Source: Deferribacter thermophilus (GTDB lineage: Bacteria; Chrysiogenota; Deferribacteres; Deferribacterales; Deferribacteraceae). From it: DNA of 15,265 nt. The notes under the pieces are model-generated. The model saw only the letters and a program-made list of their open reading frames with translations. It was not told the origin of the DNA and searched no databases. The first letter of the stretch is position 1, and every line of letters begins with the position of its first letter. A program made the position numbers and the translations under genes. The stretch spans positions 1 to 15,265 of the forward strand of contig NZ_JAPNXM010000018.1 of the NCBI RefSeq assembly GCF_049472675.1, in the 5' to 3' direction. Positions 1 to 7,567 of the stretch are shown here, in pieces.

Positions 1-1233
1 TCAAAATGTCATAATGATATTAAAAAACTTGATTTTGCTCATGGACCTGTAGCTGCAGGCCAGTGTACTGTATGTCATGTTGCTAATAATGAGGAAATTA
101 ATAAACATATTGAAAGACCAAAGAGCTTCATAGATTTTAAATCTCCTACAGGAGATAGCCCAGTATGTATTATGTGTCACGATAATAAAATGAATGGAGA
201 AAATGTGCATGCACCAGTAAGCACTGGTGATTGTACAGCTTGTCATAATCCTCATGGAGGTACTAATAAATATTTTATAAAGAGTAAAAACGAGTCCAAG
301 ACATGCTTTGAATGCCATGAAAATAATAAAACTGTGAAAAAATACTTACATGGACCAGTAGCAGCAGGTGAGTGTTCTTCTTGCCACGATCCGCACTCTT
401 CTGATTATAAATTCCAATTAAAAACAGATAAAGATAAGTTATGTTTTGTGTGTCATAGTGATAAAGAAGAAGGTTTTAAGAAAGTTGTAGTGCACCAACC
501 TGTTAAGGATGGTTGTACTAAATGCCATGATCCTCATAACTCTGATGCTAAGTTTCATTTAAATGCAAAATCTGAAAAAGAGTTATGTTTGAGTTGTCAT
601 AAAAAAAATAAAAATTTATTAGATTCAATTAATAATGCAAAATATAACCATAAACCGGTCAGTGATGGAAATTGTGGTGATTGTCATAATCCTCATTCTT
701 CTGATTTTGGTAAATTACTATTGAGTGATACCAAAAATATTTGTTTTGATTGTCATGATGATATCGGAGAGAAGGTAAAAAATTCTAAATATGTTCATGG
801 ACCTGTTAAAACAGATGGTTGTACTGCATGTCATAATGTCCATGGTGCGAAATTCCCTTTTATCTTAAAAATGGCTTTTCCTAAAAAGTTTTATAACCCT
901 TATAAAAAAGGGGTATATGATTTGTGTTTTAATTGCCATAACGAGCAAGTTTTACAATTTGCATCAACAACAAAGTATACTGGTTTTAGAAATGGGGACA
1001 AAAACCTTCATTATTTACATGTTAGGATTAAAGGTAAGGGAAGAAGTTGTAAAGCCTGTCACGAAGTTCATGCTTCCAATCAGCCAAAGCATGTTAGGAA
1101 ATCTGTACCTTTTGGATCTGGAGGTTGGGAGCTTCCTATTAATTTTACAAAGACTAAAACTGGTGGCAGTTGTGTCGTAGGTTGTCATAAACCAAAGAGT
1201 TATGACAGAGTTCATCCTGTAAAAAATAATTAA
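1..1233 (+). CDS. Large multiheme c-type cytochrome, doubled-CXXCH family (5' end outside window)
   Basis: The frame is open from base 1 to the TAA at 1231-1233, giving 410 visible residues without start or signal peptide. It holds 14 CXXCH motifs (the first cut by the window edge; its visible part reads SKCH) and a terminal CX3CH motif (CVVGCH, visible residues 391-396). Six tandem copies of an H-x-P-V-(x)3-C-x-x-C-H-x-x-H module are visible (for example HGPVAAGECSSCHDPH), each usually followed by an LC-x-x-CH motif about 20-25 residues later. This is the paired-CXXCH architecture of extracellular or periplasmic electron-transfer cytochromes. Bis-His ligation is inferred from the abundant non-motif histidines. 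It is the first visible gene of a tight run, 12 bases before the next. Its electron partner is unknown; the family call is firm and the location (periplasm or cell surface) is inferred. Confidence 0.95.
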   Translation, partial: SKCHNDIKKLDFAHGPVAAGQCTVCHVANNEEINKHIERPKSFIDFKSPTGDSPVCIMCHDNKMNGENVHAPVSTGDCTACHNPHGGTNKYFIKSKNESKTCFECHENNKTVKKYLHGPVAAGECSSCHDPHSSDYKFQLKTDKDKLCFVCHSDKEEGFKKVVVHQPVKDGCTKCHDPHNSDAKFHLNAKSEKELCLSCHKKNKNLLDSINNAKYNHKPVSDGNCGDCHNPHSSDFGKLLLSDTKNICFDCHDDIGEKVKNSKYVHGPVKTDGCTACHNVHGAKFPFILKMAFPKKFYNPYKKGVYDLCFNCHNEQVLQFASTTKYTGFRNGDKNLHYLHVRIKGKGRSCKACHEVHASNQPKHVRKSVPFGSGGWELPINFTKTKTGGSCVVGCHKPKSYDRVHPVKNN

Positions 1234-1245
1234 AGGGGATGAGTT

Positions 1246-2187
1246 ATGAGAATTGCAAATTTAATAATAATATTTTTCATTTTTACAAATATATGTTTTT
1301 CTTTTCCCCTAAAAAACATAAAAAAGGGAGATGTGTTTGATTTTAGTAAGTTTGCATCGCAAGAATCGAATTTTGCTAACTCACTAAAAGATAAAAAACT
1401 AAAAATGGTTTTATTGTGGAGGAGTGATAAGCAATTAAGTGTTAAAATAGCTAAAAATTTTAAAAAGATTTGTAGCACTAAAGATATATATTGCTATTCA
1501 GTGGATATAAAACAGATAAAAAAAGATGAATTACATAAATTAATTGGGGATTTGTCTGAAAACTTTTATATAACCTTATATAATGGTGATATCATTGAGG
1601 ATTTAGGAATATACACTTTACCTGTAACAATATTTTTAGATAAAAATAATAAAGTAATTGATGCTATTGGATATGAAGGTCAATATTATGTTAAGATAAG
1701 TAAATATTTAGACTATTTGACAGGAAAAATAAGTAAAGATGAATATGAAAAATATAGCAATAAATCGGTTGTTGATAGAAGAAGAAGTATATTACCTGAT
1801 ATAAACTTTATAAAAAGATTGATTCGCGATGGTCAGAAAGATGATGCGATAAAAAGACTTAGTTCGCTAAAATTGGATAATTTAACAAATTTTGAAAAAG
1901 TTAAATTGTCAGAAGTTTATATATTGTTACAAAGATATAAAGATGCTGTTAAATTATTAGAGCCTATATCTGATAATTTTATTGATGCAAAATTTTATTT
2001 AAGTTTGGCTTATTATAATATAGGTGAATATGATAAAGCATTAAATTTATTAAAAAGCATAGAGAATATTTATCCTAATAAAGAAAGGATATATTTTTTG
2101 TTAGGGAAAATTTTTAAATCCAAAGGTGATTTTAAAAAAGGGTGTGAATACTTTGAAAAGTCTTGTGAACAAAATCTTATTGATTAG
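1246..2187 (+). CDS. Exported thioredoxin-fold protein lacking CXXC, with C-terminal TPR repeats
   Basis: A 313-residue protein with an N-terminal signal peptide (about residues 1-19, ending CFS). Residues ~25-160 look like a thioredoxin/TlpA fold: a strand ending VLLWRS (55-60), then the cis-proline segment TLPVTIFLD (124-132) and a closing strand plus helix. The place where thioredoxins carry W-C-x-x-C reads WRSDKQL with no cysteine, so disulfide chemistry is unlikely. Residues ~185-310 are helical and resemble TPR repeats (YILLQRYKDAVKLLEP; YYNIGEYDKALNLLKS; GKIFKSKGDFKKGCEYFEKS). The start is ATG 1246 behind AAAGGGGA. It lies between two multiheme cytochromes and overlaps the next gene, so a scaffold or assembly role in cytochrome maturation or complex formation is a reasonable inference. 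The exact function is unknown. Confidence 0.85.
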   Translation: MRIANLIIIFFIFTNICFSFPLKNIKKGDVFDFSKFASQESNFANSLKDKKLKMVLLWRSDKQLSVKIAKNFKKICSTKDIYCYSVDIKQIKKDELHKLIGDLSENFYITLYNGDIIEDLGIYTLPVTIFLDKNNKVIDAIGYEGQYYVKISKYLDYLTGKISKDEYEKYSNKSVVDRRRSILPDINFIKRLIRDGQKDDAIKRLSSLKLDNLTNFEKVKLSEVYILLQRYKDAVKLLEPISDNFIDAKFYLSLAYYNIGEYDKALNLLKSIENIYPNKERIYFLLGKIFKSKGDFKKGCEYFEKSCEQNLID

Positions 2188-3085
2188 TTTTTTTTTATTT
2201 GTTTATAACTTAGCTTATTCTAATGATATAGTTATTGTTTATCCTTTTGATAATATGATTGTAAATGATTCTCAAATACATATTATAGGTTTTGTTAACC
2301 AGATAGATAAAATAGAAATTATCGATAATAATAATGCTATAAATATTGAAAACTTTCATAAACTAAGCACGAAAGATGGTCTTAAATATGTTTTTATGAA
2401 AAATGTTACTATTGACAAAGGAATTAATAAAATTACTATAAAGTATAAGGAGAAAAATATAAATTTGACAATTAAATATCTAAGTTATGCCGAAATATAT
2501 AGAGACAATATTAAGAGAGAAACATATTTCCATCTAGATGAAAATAATAGCTTGTGTGTTAGATGTCATAACTTTAAAGAAATAAAAGACTGTAAGGTAT
2601 GTCACTTTTATAAAATGAGTTATACTTATGTCCATGGTCCTGCGGCAGCATGGCAATGTTTTCAGTGTCATGATAAAAATAATTATTTTACACCAAAACA
2701 ACCGATATCTAGCACCTGCTTGAAATGTCATGAAGAGTTTAAAAACAATATGTTTAGTGCTCCATATGCTCATGGTCCAACAGTAGCAGGATATTGTAAT
2801 GTTTGTCATAATGCACACGGCTCTAATATAAAATATCTATTAAATGATGATACAAATAGTTTATGTATTAATTGTCATTCAGAGAAAAGGTCGGGTGTGC
2901 ATGTTTTAGCCAATTTTACTTCTTCAGCTCATCCTACAAGTGGTAAGAAGATTCCTGGAACAAACGAGGAAATTAGCTGTGTTTCTTGCCATAATCCTCA
3001 TTATGGAGAATCTAAACAGTTATTTCAAAATGGTATTAAAGATTTTATGATTCTTTGCGTTAGCTGCCATAAAGATAAACTTTAA
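2153..3085 (+). CDS. Octaheme c-type cytochrome with N-terminal beta (Ig-like) domain
   Basis: About 310 residues. TTG 2153 is preferred as the start because an AAAAAAGGG run lies 10 bases upstream and it gives a compact signal peptide (1-23, ending LAYS). GTG 2126 and GTG 2144 are in-frame alternatives, so the start is uncertain. The gene overlaps the preceding one by about 35 bases. Residues ~24-115 form a strand-rich domain without cysteines (VIVYPFDN, IHIIGFVNQIDKIEI, KGINKITIKY), the pattern of a bacterial Ig-like or glucodextranase-like beta-sandwich. Eight CXXCH motifs follow from residue 135 on (CVRCH, CKVCH, CFQCH, CLKCH, CNVCH, CINCH, CVSCH, CVSCH). Two modules read HGPAAAWQCFQCH and HGPTVAGYCNVCH, the same repeat as in the upstream large cytochrome. 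It is probably a periplasmic or surface electron carrier; the beta domain could dock it to a partner. Confidence 0.9.
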   Translation: MKSLVNKILLISFFLFVYNLAYSNDIVIVYPFDNMIVNDSQIHIIGFVNQIDKIEIIDNNNAINIENFHKLSTKDGLKYVFMKNVTIDKGINKITIKYKEKNINLTIKYLSYAEIYRDNIKRETYFHLDENNSLCVRCHNFKEIKDCKVCHFYKMSYTYVHGPAAAWQCFQCHDKNNYFTPKQPISSTCLKCHEEFKNNMFSAPYAHGPTVAGYCNVCHNAHGSNIKYLLNDDTNSLCINCHSEKRSGVHVLANFTSSAHPTSGKKIPGTNEEISCVSCHNPHYGESKQLFQNGIKDFMILCVSCHKDKL

Positions 3086-3097
3086 AATGGAGGGTTT

Positions 3098-4198
3098 ATG
3101 AATCTTTTGAAGTTATTTTTACCTTTTTTTATAGGGATTTTTGTCCTTGGTTGCTCATCTAAGCAGCCTGTATTTAAAATAGATCAATATGTTTGGCCCA
3201 AGGAGTCAGCAAATCCTAAATTCAAAGCTGTAAGAGTTATAGCAAATTCAGAAGAGTTTCCTGGAAAAGCATCGGGTAAAAACAGATTATTACAGGAATT
3301 GGTTGGTGATATTAATGTAAAATGGGTTGATTATAGGGCTATAAGAATTGCAACTGATGGTAGAGGCAAAGTTTATATCGCAGCACCAATTGCATTTAAA
3401 ATACAGATAATTGATTTTATACAAAAAGAGATTAGGGATATAAGGTTTGGCTCTATTATGCCTTGTGCCATAGATGTTACTAAAGATGGTAGGATATTTA
3501 TTGGTAATAGATCTGGTGGAAATGTTATGGAAATCACAGAAGATAAAAAAGTTTTATGGTCATATGGAAGAAAAGTTAATGATAAAGACTTCGAGAAGTT
3601 AAAAGCTGAAAAAAAATTCGATGTTGATGGACTATATAAAGATATTTCAGATGTTTTGGTTTATAAAAATAAATTGTATGTAGCTGATCAAATTTTTGGG
3701 AGAATTGATATTTTAACTCTAGATGGTAAATTCATTACAAGCATAAAAAAGGTTCCAGCTCCTACTGCGATAGCTATAGATCCACAGACTGAAGATATTT
3801 ATGCTGTATCCAAATTTATTGGGAAAGTATTTATTTATGATAAAGACGGTAATTTTAAGGGGGAGTTATTAGAACCTGGAGATAATATTTGGGCACTAAA
3901 CTTTCCAAACGGGATAGATTTTGATTCTGAAGGGCATATTTATATTGTAGATATTGCTTCAAATGGATTTAAAGTATATGATAAAAAAGGAACTTTCTTA
4001 TATTATATGGGAGCACAAAAACCATCTGTTTATTTAGGTGGATTTAATAACCCTAAAGATTTGGTAATTGATGATAAGGATAGAATTTATGTATTAGATG
4101 CTCCAAATAAAAGGGTCGTTATTTTTCAATATTTAGGAGAGTTGTATAAGAAAGGTAGGAGGGATATGACCGTTGATGAGCCTATGTTGAGGTGGTGA
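3098..4198 (+). CDS. NHL/six-bladed beta-propeller lipoprotein (first of two paralogs)
   Basis: A 366-residue protein with a type II signal peptide; the lipobox VLGC has its acylated Cys at residue 19. Ser at +2 fits sorting to the outer membrane. After a short segment with the motif WPKESANPK, several NHL-like blades follow, with repeated units such as AIRIATDGRGKVYIAA, GIDFDSEGHIYIVDIASNGFKVYDKKGTFL and DLVIDDKDRIYVLDAPNKRVVIFQ. No heme motif is present. ATG 3098 sits behind GGAGGG. It lies 12 bases after the octaheme gene and abuts the kinase gene. NHL propellers usually mediate protein-protein contacts, so a structural or docking role on the outer membrane, next to the cytochromes, is inferred. 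The protein encoded at 12748 has the same overall plan and the same WP...NPK start. Confidence 0.88.
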   Translation: MNLLKLFLPFFIGIFVLGCSSKQPVFKIDQYVWPKESANPKFKAVRVIANSEEFPGKASGKNRLLQELVGDINVKWVDYRAIRIATDGRGKVYIAAPIAFKIQIIDFIQKEIRDIRFGSIMPCAIDVTKDGRIFIGNRSGGNVMEITEDKKVLWSYGRKVNDKDFEKLKAEKKFDVDGLYKDISDVLVYKNKLYVADQIFGRIDILTLDGKFITSIKKVPAPTAIAIDPQTEDIYAVSKFIGKVFIYDKDGNFKGELLEPGDNIWALNFPNGIDFDSEGHIYIVDIASNGFKVYDKKGTFLYYMGAQKPSVYLGGFNNPKDLVIDDKDRIYVLDAPNKRVVIFQYLGELYKKGRRDMTVDEPMLRW

Positions 4199-4199
4199 G

Positions 4200-5576
4200 T
4201 TGCTAATTTCAGTAGAAGAAAAATTTAAAAATATTAAAGAAATATTTATCCGTTTGTCATTAACACAAAAATTTTTAATATCATCAGTTGTAGTAATTTT
4301 TATTATTTTAGTTTTATTAAACATTTTTATATATTTAGATTTTAAAAACTTTTTTATCTCAGTAGATAGGAAAAATTTTGAAAAAAGGTTTAGAAAATCC
4401 TTAGTTTCATCAACCTCTTATTATGTTTTTAGAAATGACTGGGATAATAGTTTAGATTTTAGTCCAATATTTAACATATTAAATAATGAACCAAATTTAT
4501 TAGATGCGATTATTTATTCAGCAGATGGAAAAAGACTTTCGGTGATGAAAGAAAGAGAAATCATCAAGTTAGAAGGAAAAAGTGAAGGTTTATTAAAAGC
4601 ACTTACAGGTAAGGTTATTTATGAGATTAAAAGAGCTGGTGAAACAGATAGTTTAGAAAATTTAAATGTTGTTGATCATAAAACTATAGTTCAAGAGATA
4701 TATTATCCGGTTGTTTTTAATGGTAAAGTTAAAGGTGTAATAGAAATATATAAGGATGTCACAGATGTTTTTAATAATATTAACAAAGCAAGGTTTAGAG
4801 CAACTTTATTTTCCCTTTTAGGTTTTATTGGGTATGTTTTTGTGATTTATTATATTGTTAAGAAAATTGAGGAAAGAGAAAAACGGCTCAAAGAAAAGGT
4901 AGCACATTACGAAAAACTTTCTATACTTGGTCAATTTGCTTCTAAGATGGCTCACGAAATTGGTACGCCAATACATGTTATAATGGGTAATGTGGAACTT
5001 ATTTTAGATGAGTGTGAAGAAAATGATTTTGTTAAAAAACGTGGGGAGAATATTGCTAGGCAAATAAATAAGATTCAAAATATAATTAGAAATTATTTAT
5101 ATGTTTCAAAAAAACCTGTGCCTGTTTATGAGCCTGTTAATCTTAAAGAATTAGTTTCTAATATTGTTGATGATATGTCTTTTACTATTTCAGAAAATAT
5201 AGAATTAAGAGCAAATGTTGATGAAGTAACTATATTTACAGATAAAGGTTTTGTAGAACAGATATTGTATAATTTTGTAAAAAATTCAGCTGATAGCATT
5301 GGTGAAAATAAAGGGTTTATTGAGATTAAAAGTGTGATAGATGGTGAGTATATAAAATTATTGGTAGTTGATAATGGTAAGGGGATTGATGAAAAAATAA
5401 AGGAAAAAATATTTAATCCTTTCTTTTCAACAAAAAAAACAGGAAAGGGAACTGGCTTAGGCCTTGCTGTTTGTAAGGAGCTGGTAGAATCGTTAGGTGG
5501 TCAAATATTTTGTGAATCTAAAGATGGAAAAACTACTTTCGGTATAGTATTACCTTTAAAGGGGAAGTATGCTTAA
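4200..5576 (+). CDS. Membrane sensor histidine kinase (NtrB/ZraS-like) of a two-component system
   Basis: A 458-residue protein. The start is TTG 4200, the only usable start after an in-frame TGA at 4188; it is preceded by AGGTGG and lies one base after the NHL stop, so translation is probably coupled. Two membrane segments (~25-47 and ~202-221) enclose a periplasmic sensor region of ~150 residues with a PAS/Cache-like pattern (LLDAIIYSADGKRL, YYPVVFNGKVKGVIEIY). HisKA follows with phospho-acceptor His252 in SKMAHEIGTPIHVI. The ATPase domain has an N box (NFVKNSAD, 358-365), G1 (DNGKGID, 391-397), F box (FNPFFS) and G2 (GKGTGLGL, 415-422). All catalytic motifs look intact. The sensor has no heme motif or cysteine cluster, so the signal is unknown. 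The cognate regulator overlaps its 3' end by 8 bases. Confidence 0.95.
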   Translation: MLISVEEKFKNIKEIFIRLSLTQKFLISSVVVIFIILVLLNIFIYLDFKNFFISVDRKNFEKRFRKSLVSSTSYYVFRNDWDNSLDFSPIFNILNNEPNLLDAIIYSADGKRLSVMKEREIIKLEGKSEGLLKALTGKVIYEIKRAGETDSLENLNVVDHKTIVQEIYYPVVFNGKVKGVIEIYKDVTDVFNNINKARFRATLFSLLGFIGYVFVIYYIVKKIEEREKRLKEKVAHYEKLSILGQFASKMAHEIGTPIHVIMGNVELILDECEENDFVKKRGENIARQINKIQNIIRNYLYVSKKPVPVYEPVNLKELVSNIVDDMSFTISENIELRANVDEVTIFTDKGFVEQILYNFVKNSADSIGENKGFIEIKSVIDGEYIKLLVVDNGKGIDEKIKEKIFNPFFSTKKTGKGTGLGLAVCKELVESLGGQIFCESKDGKTTFGIVLPLKGKYA

Positions 5577-6861
5577 AATTTTGGTTGTTGATGATGATAA
5601 AAATTCTCGAGATATAATTAAACTTACATTAGAAAACAGTTATGATGTTGATGTTGCTTTGAATGGTGTGCATGCATTGGAACTTATAAAAAATAAAAGT
5701 TATGATGTTATAATATGTGATTATGTAATGAACGAAGTTGATGGTATAGAAGTTTTAAAAAAACTTAGAAAACTTGGTAGTAACGCTGTATTTATTTTGA
5801 TTACTGCATTTGGTTCAAGTGATATAGCAATTAAAGCTATACAGGAAGGTGCATATGAATACTTGAGTAAGCCTTTTAAAATGAGTAAATTGAAACAAAT
5901 TATACAAAATATTGAAAAGGGGTTAAGTGAAAGTAAAGTTTCTACTGAGACAAATAAGTCTGAAAGTAATTATGATGAACAGCTTATTGCTGAATCACCG
6001 ATTTTTTTAGAGACATTGAAGGAGATGGCTCGTGTTGCTATTTCAGATGTCCCTGTTTTAATTACTGGGGAAAGTGGAGTTGGTAAAGAAATTGTTGCAA
6101 AATCTATTCACAGATACAGTAAAAGGAGTAAATATTCTTTTGTCGCTGTTAATTGCAATGCAATCCCTGGTTCTTTATTGGAATCAGAGCTTTTTGGTTA
6201 TGAAAAAGGTGCTTTTACTGGTGCAGATAAAGGGAAGCCTGGTTATTTTGAACAAGCTCAAAAAGGGACACTTTTTTTGGATGAGATAGGAGATTTAGAG
6301 TTTGATTTACAGGTTAAATTATTAAGAGTTTTACAAGAGAAAAGTATTAGAAGAGTTGGTGGAGTCAAAGATATCAAGCTTGATGTTAGATTTATATTTG
6401 CAACCAATGTCGACTTGGATAAAAAAGTTCAAGAGGGAAAATTTAGAGCAGACCTTTATTATAGATTAAAAGTTGCTGAAATTAGAGTACCTCCACTGAG
6501 AGAGAGGAAAGAGGATATCATACCTTTAGCAAATTATTTTATAAGAAAGTATAATACATTTAATCGAGAAATAAAATTGAGCAATAAAGCTGAGAAACTT
6601 TTATTAAAATATGATTTCCCAGGAAATGTTAGAGAGTTAGAAAATATGATTAGAGCAAGTTTAATTAAAGCAAGATATACAGGTATTATTTTAGATGAAG
6701 ATTTAAATATAAAAGAGGAGTTTGTTAAAGATACTATAACAAAGGAAGATATTTTGCATGTATTGGAAAAAACAAGAAATAATCGTAAAAAAGCAGCAGA
6801 ATTATTAGGTGTTAGTAGAGCAACGTTTTATAGATTGTTAAGAAGATATAATATAGTTTAG
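5569..6861 (+). CDS. NtrC-family sigma-54-dependent response regulator
   Basis: A 430-residue protein with the classic three-domain plan. Receiver domain 1-~118: acidic pocket D8-D10, phospho-acceptor D51 (CDYVM), T79 and K101 (KPF). AAA+ domain ~140-375: Walker A GESGVGKE (167-174), sigma-54 contact loop GAFTGA (214-219), Walker B LFLDE (235-239), and arginines in FRADLYYRL (292-300). C-terminal Fis-type helix-turn-helix ~395-427 (NNRKKAAELLGVSRATFYRL). ATG 5569 follows AAAGGGGAAG and overlaps the kinase gene. With GAFTGA intact it should activate RNA polymerase-sigma-54 once phosphorylated. The best sigma-54 promoter in the window lies ~700 bases downstream at 7552, ahead of the cytochrome/porin run, which is the most likely target (inferred). 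Confidence 0.97.
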   Translation: MLKILVVDDDKNSRDIIKLTLENSYDVDVALNGVHALELIKNKSYDVIICDYVMNEVDGIEVLKKLRKLGSNAVFILITAFGSSDIAIKAIQEGAYEYLSKPFKMSKLKQIIQNIEKGLSESKVSTETNKSESNYDEQLIAESPIFLETLKEMARVAISDVPVLITGESGVGKEIVAKSIHRYSKRSKYSFVAVNCNAIPGSLLESELFGYEKGAFTGADKGKPGYFEQAQKGTLFLDEIGDLEFDLQVKLLRVLQEKSIRRVGGVKDIKLDVRFIFATNVDLDKKVQEGKFRADLYYRLKVAEIRVPPLRERKEDIIPLANYFIRKYNTFNREIKLSNKAEKLLLKYDFPGNVRELENMIRASLIKARYTGIILDEDLNIKEEFVKDTITKEDILHVLEKTRNNRKKAAELLGVSRATFYRLLRRYNIV

Positions 6862-6895
6862 AGTAGTGATTTATTATATATGATTGTCTAAGGTA

Positions 6896-6985
6896 TGTCT
6901 CATTTTAAAATTATAATGTCTCGCTTTTATTAAAAGATGTATATAGATGTATCAAATGTGTATCATATAAATGACTAAATGTATC
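6896..6985 (+). repeat. Phased hexamer array, copy 1 (TGTCTC x2, TGTATC x3)
   Basis: TGTCTC occurs at 6896 and 6917, and TGTATC at 6948, 6959 and 6980. Start-to-start steps are 21, 31, 11 and 21 bases, close to whole helical turns (2, 3, 1, 2). The first four sites recur with the same spacing in copy 2 at 7307-7376, while the spacers have mostly diverged. This looks like a set of protein-binding sites, either the end of a transposable element (families with IS21- or Tn7-type transposases carry several binding sites per end) or upstream activator sites. No inverted partner (GAGACA/GATACA) was seen in the gap. A further lone TGTCTC lies at 7046. Confidence 0.6.
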
Positions 6986-7079
6986 ATAGCTCAATAGCTT
7001 GATATTTATGAGATAAGAAGGCCTTGCTTAGTTATAGCTGTTTTATGTCTCCAGATTAATTTACTGGAGGGTGTTGCAC

Positions 7080-7204
7080 AATATCAATTGCTTAGCACCT
7101 CAGATTGCTTCGCTAACGCTCGCAAAGACAGCATTTTTGTGTCATTGCGAGGAGCAAATGCGACGAGGCAATCTGTGGTGCTTAAGTAAAACCCCCTTGA
7201 TATT
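7080..7204. repeat. 125-bp imperfect palindromic element (REP/MITE-like)
   Basis: The outer 8 bases are exact inverted repeats (AATATCAA at 7080-7087, TTGATATT at 7197-7204). Inside, AGCACCTCAGATTGC (7094-7108) pairs with GCAATCTGTGGTGCT (7168-7182), 14 of 15 bases. Pairing continues imperfectly through a TTCGC...GCTCGCAA / TTGCGAGGAGC...CGACGA core to a short T-rich loop near 7131-7140. The core CATTGCGAGGAGC...GCGACGAGGCAATCT closely resembles a dispersed palindromic repeat that I recall from many unrelated bacterial genomes. It is richer in G+C than its surroundings, which supports a foreign or mobile origin. No transposase is nearby, so it would be non-autonomous. Confidence 0.7.
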
Positions 7205-7306
7205 TATACAAAGTTGCCGAAGTGGGATGGGTAGTTTGAGCCGCAATACTCTTAATTATTTATATTAAAGTTAATCAACTTTTTAAAAATAAATTCGATT
7301 TGTATA

Positions 7307-7376
7307 TGTCTCAAAAAGAGTTGAATGTGTCTCAATATCTACTAAGTTTGTAGCAATTGTGTATCAAATGTGTATC
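7307..7376 (+). repeat. Phased hexamer array, copy 2 (TGTCTC x2, TGTATC x2)
   Basis: TGTCTC occurs at 7307 and 7328, and TGTATC at 7360 and 7371, giving steps of 21, 32 and 11 bases, nearly identical to copy 1. The last pair lies in an 18-base exact match to copy 1 (TGTATCAAATGTGTATCA, 7360-7377 against 6948-6965). It is in direct orientation relative to copy 1. The array lies about 200-270 bases upstream of the inferred sigma-54 transcription start, within reach of an upstream activator site for an NtrC-type protein. It could equally be a leftover transposon end. Confidence 0.6.
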
Positions 7377-7551
7377 ACAGTGTGTTTGTATTATATTTTT
7401 AGTAGTTATGTTTAACTTTAATGGCGAAAAAGGTAAATTTATCAAGTAATTATAAAGCTATAATTTTTATGTTCTATATCAAACTGATGAAGATTTATAA
7501 TAAAAAACAATAATCTTTCGTATCCTTTTATTAATAAAAGAGAAATAATTA

Positions 7552-7567
7552 TGGCATAGTTTGTGCT
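7552..7567 (+). promoter_or_regulatory. Sigma-54 (-24/-12) promoter for the cytochrome/porin run
   Basis: TGGCATAGTTTGTGCT has the invariant GG at 7553-7554 and GC at 7565-7566, exactly 12 bases apart as the family requires. It matches TGGCAC-N5-TTGCT except for T instead of C in the first box and G instead of T before TGC. Transcription should start near 7577, leaving a ~26-base leader with a strong AGGAGG at 7591-7596 before ATG 7604. An NtrC-type activator with GAFTGA is encoded just upstream. A 16-base perfect palindrome, CTTTTATTAATAAAAG, lies at 7525-7540, but in such AT-rich DNA it may be chance. Confidence 0.78.

Noticed and set aside
1..318. Minus-strand ORF opposite the large cytochrome (and similar ones at 1015-1215, 2534-2818, 7626-7835, 13815-14048)
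   Set aside because: They lie opposite CXXCH-coding DNA and are shadows of the heme-rich frame; no signal, motif or ribosome site supports them.
6846..6879. Terminator after the NtrC-type gene (ATATAATA...TATTATAT)
   Set aside because: The stem is purely A/T, 8 pairs with an 18-base loop and no T-tract; such matches are expected by chance at this base composition.
7111..7132. GEMM-type (c-di-GMP/cGAMP) riboswitch ahead of the cytochromes, suggested by GCTCGCAAAGACAGC
   Set aside because: The match belongs to the palindromic repeat, the other conserved riboswitch parts are missing, and the inferred transcript starts ~450 bases downstream with a leader of only ~26 bases.
7071..7268. Short + strand ORF of 65 codons in the gene-free region
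   Set aside because: It runs through the palindromic element, has no recognisable domain, and its higher G+C comes from the repeat; no plausible protein.
6896..7376. CRISPR array
   Set aside because: The repeated units are hexamers with short uneven spacers; the only longer match is 18 bases and occurs twice. No cas gene is present.
7525..7540. CTTTTATTAATAAAAG, a perfect 16-base palindrome 12 bases before the -24 box, as an operator
   Set aside because: Several such palindromes are expected by chance in 15 kb of DNA this AT-rich; no second copy was seen.
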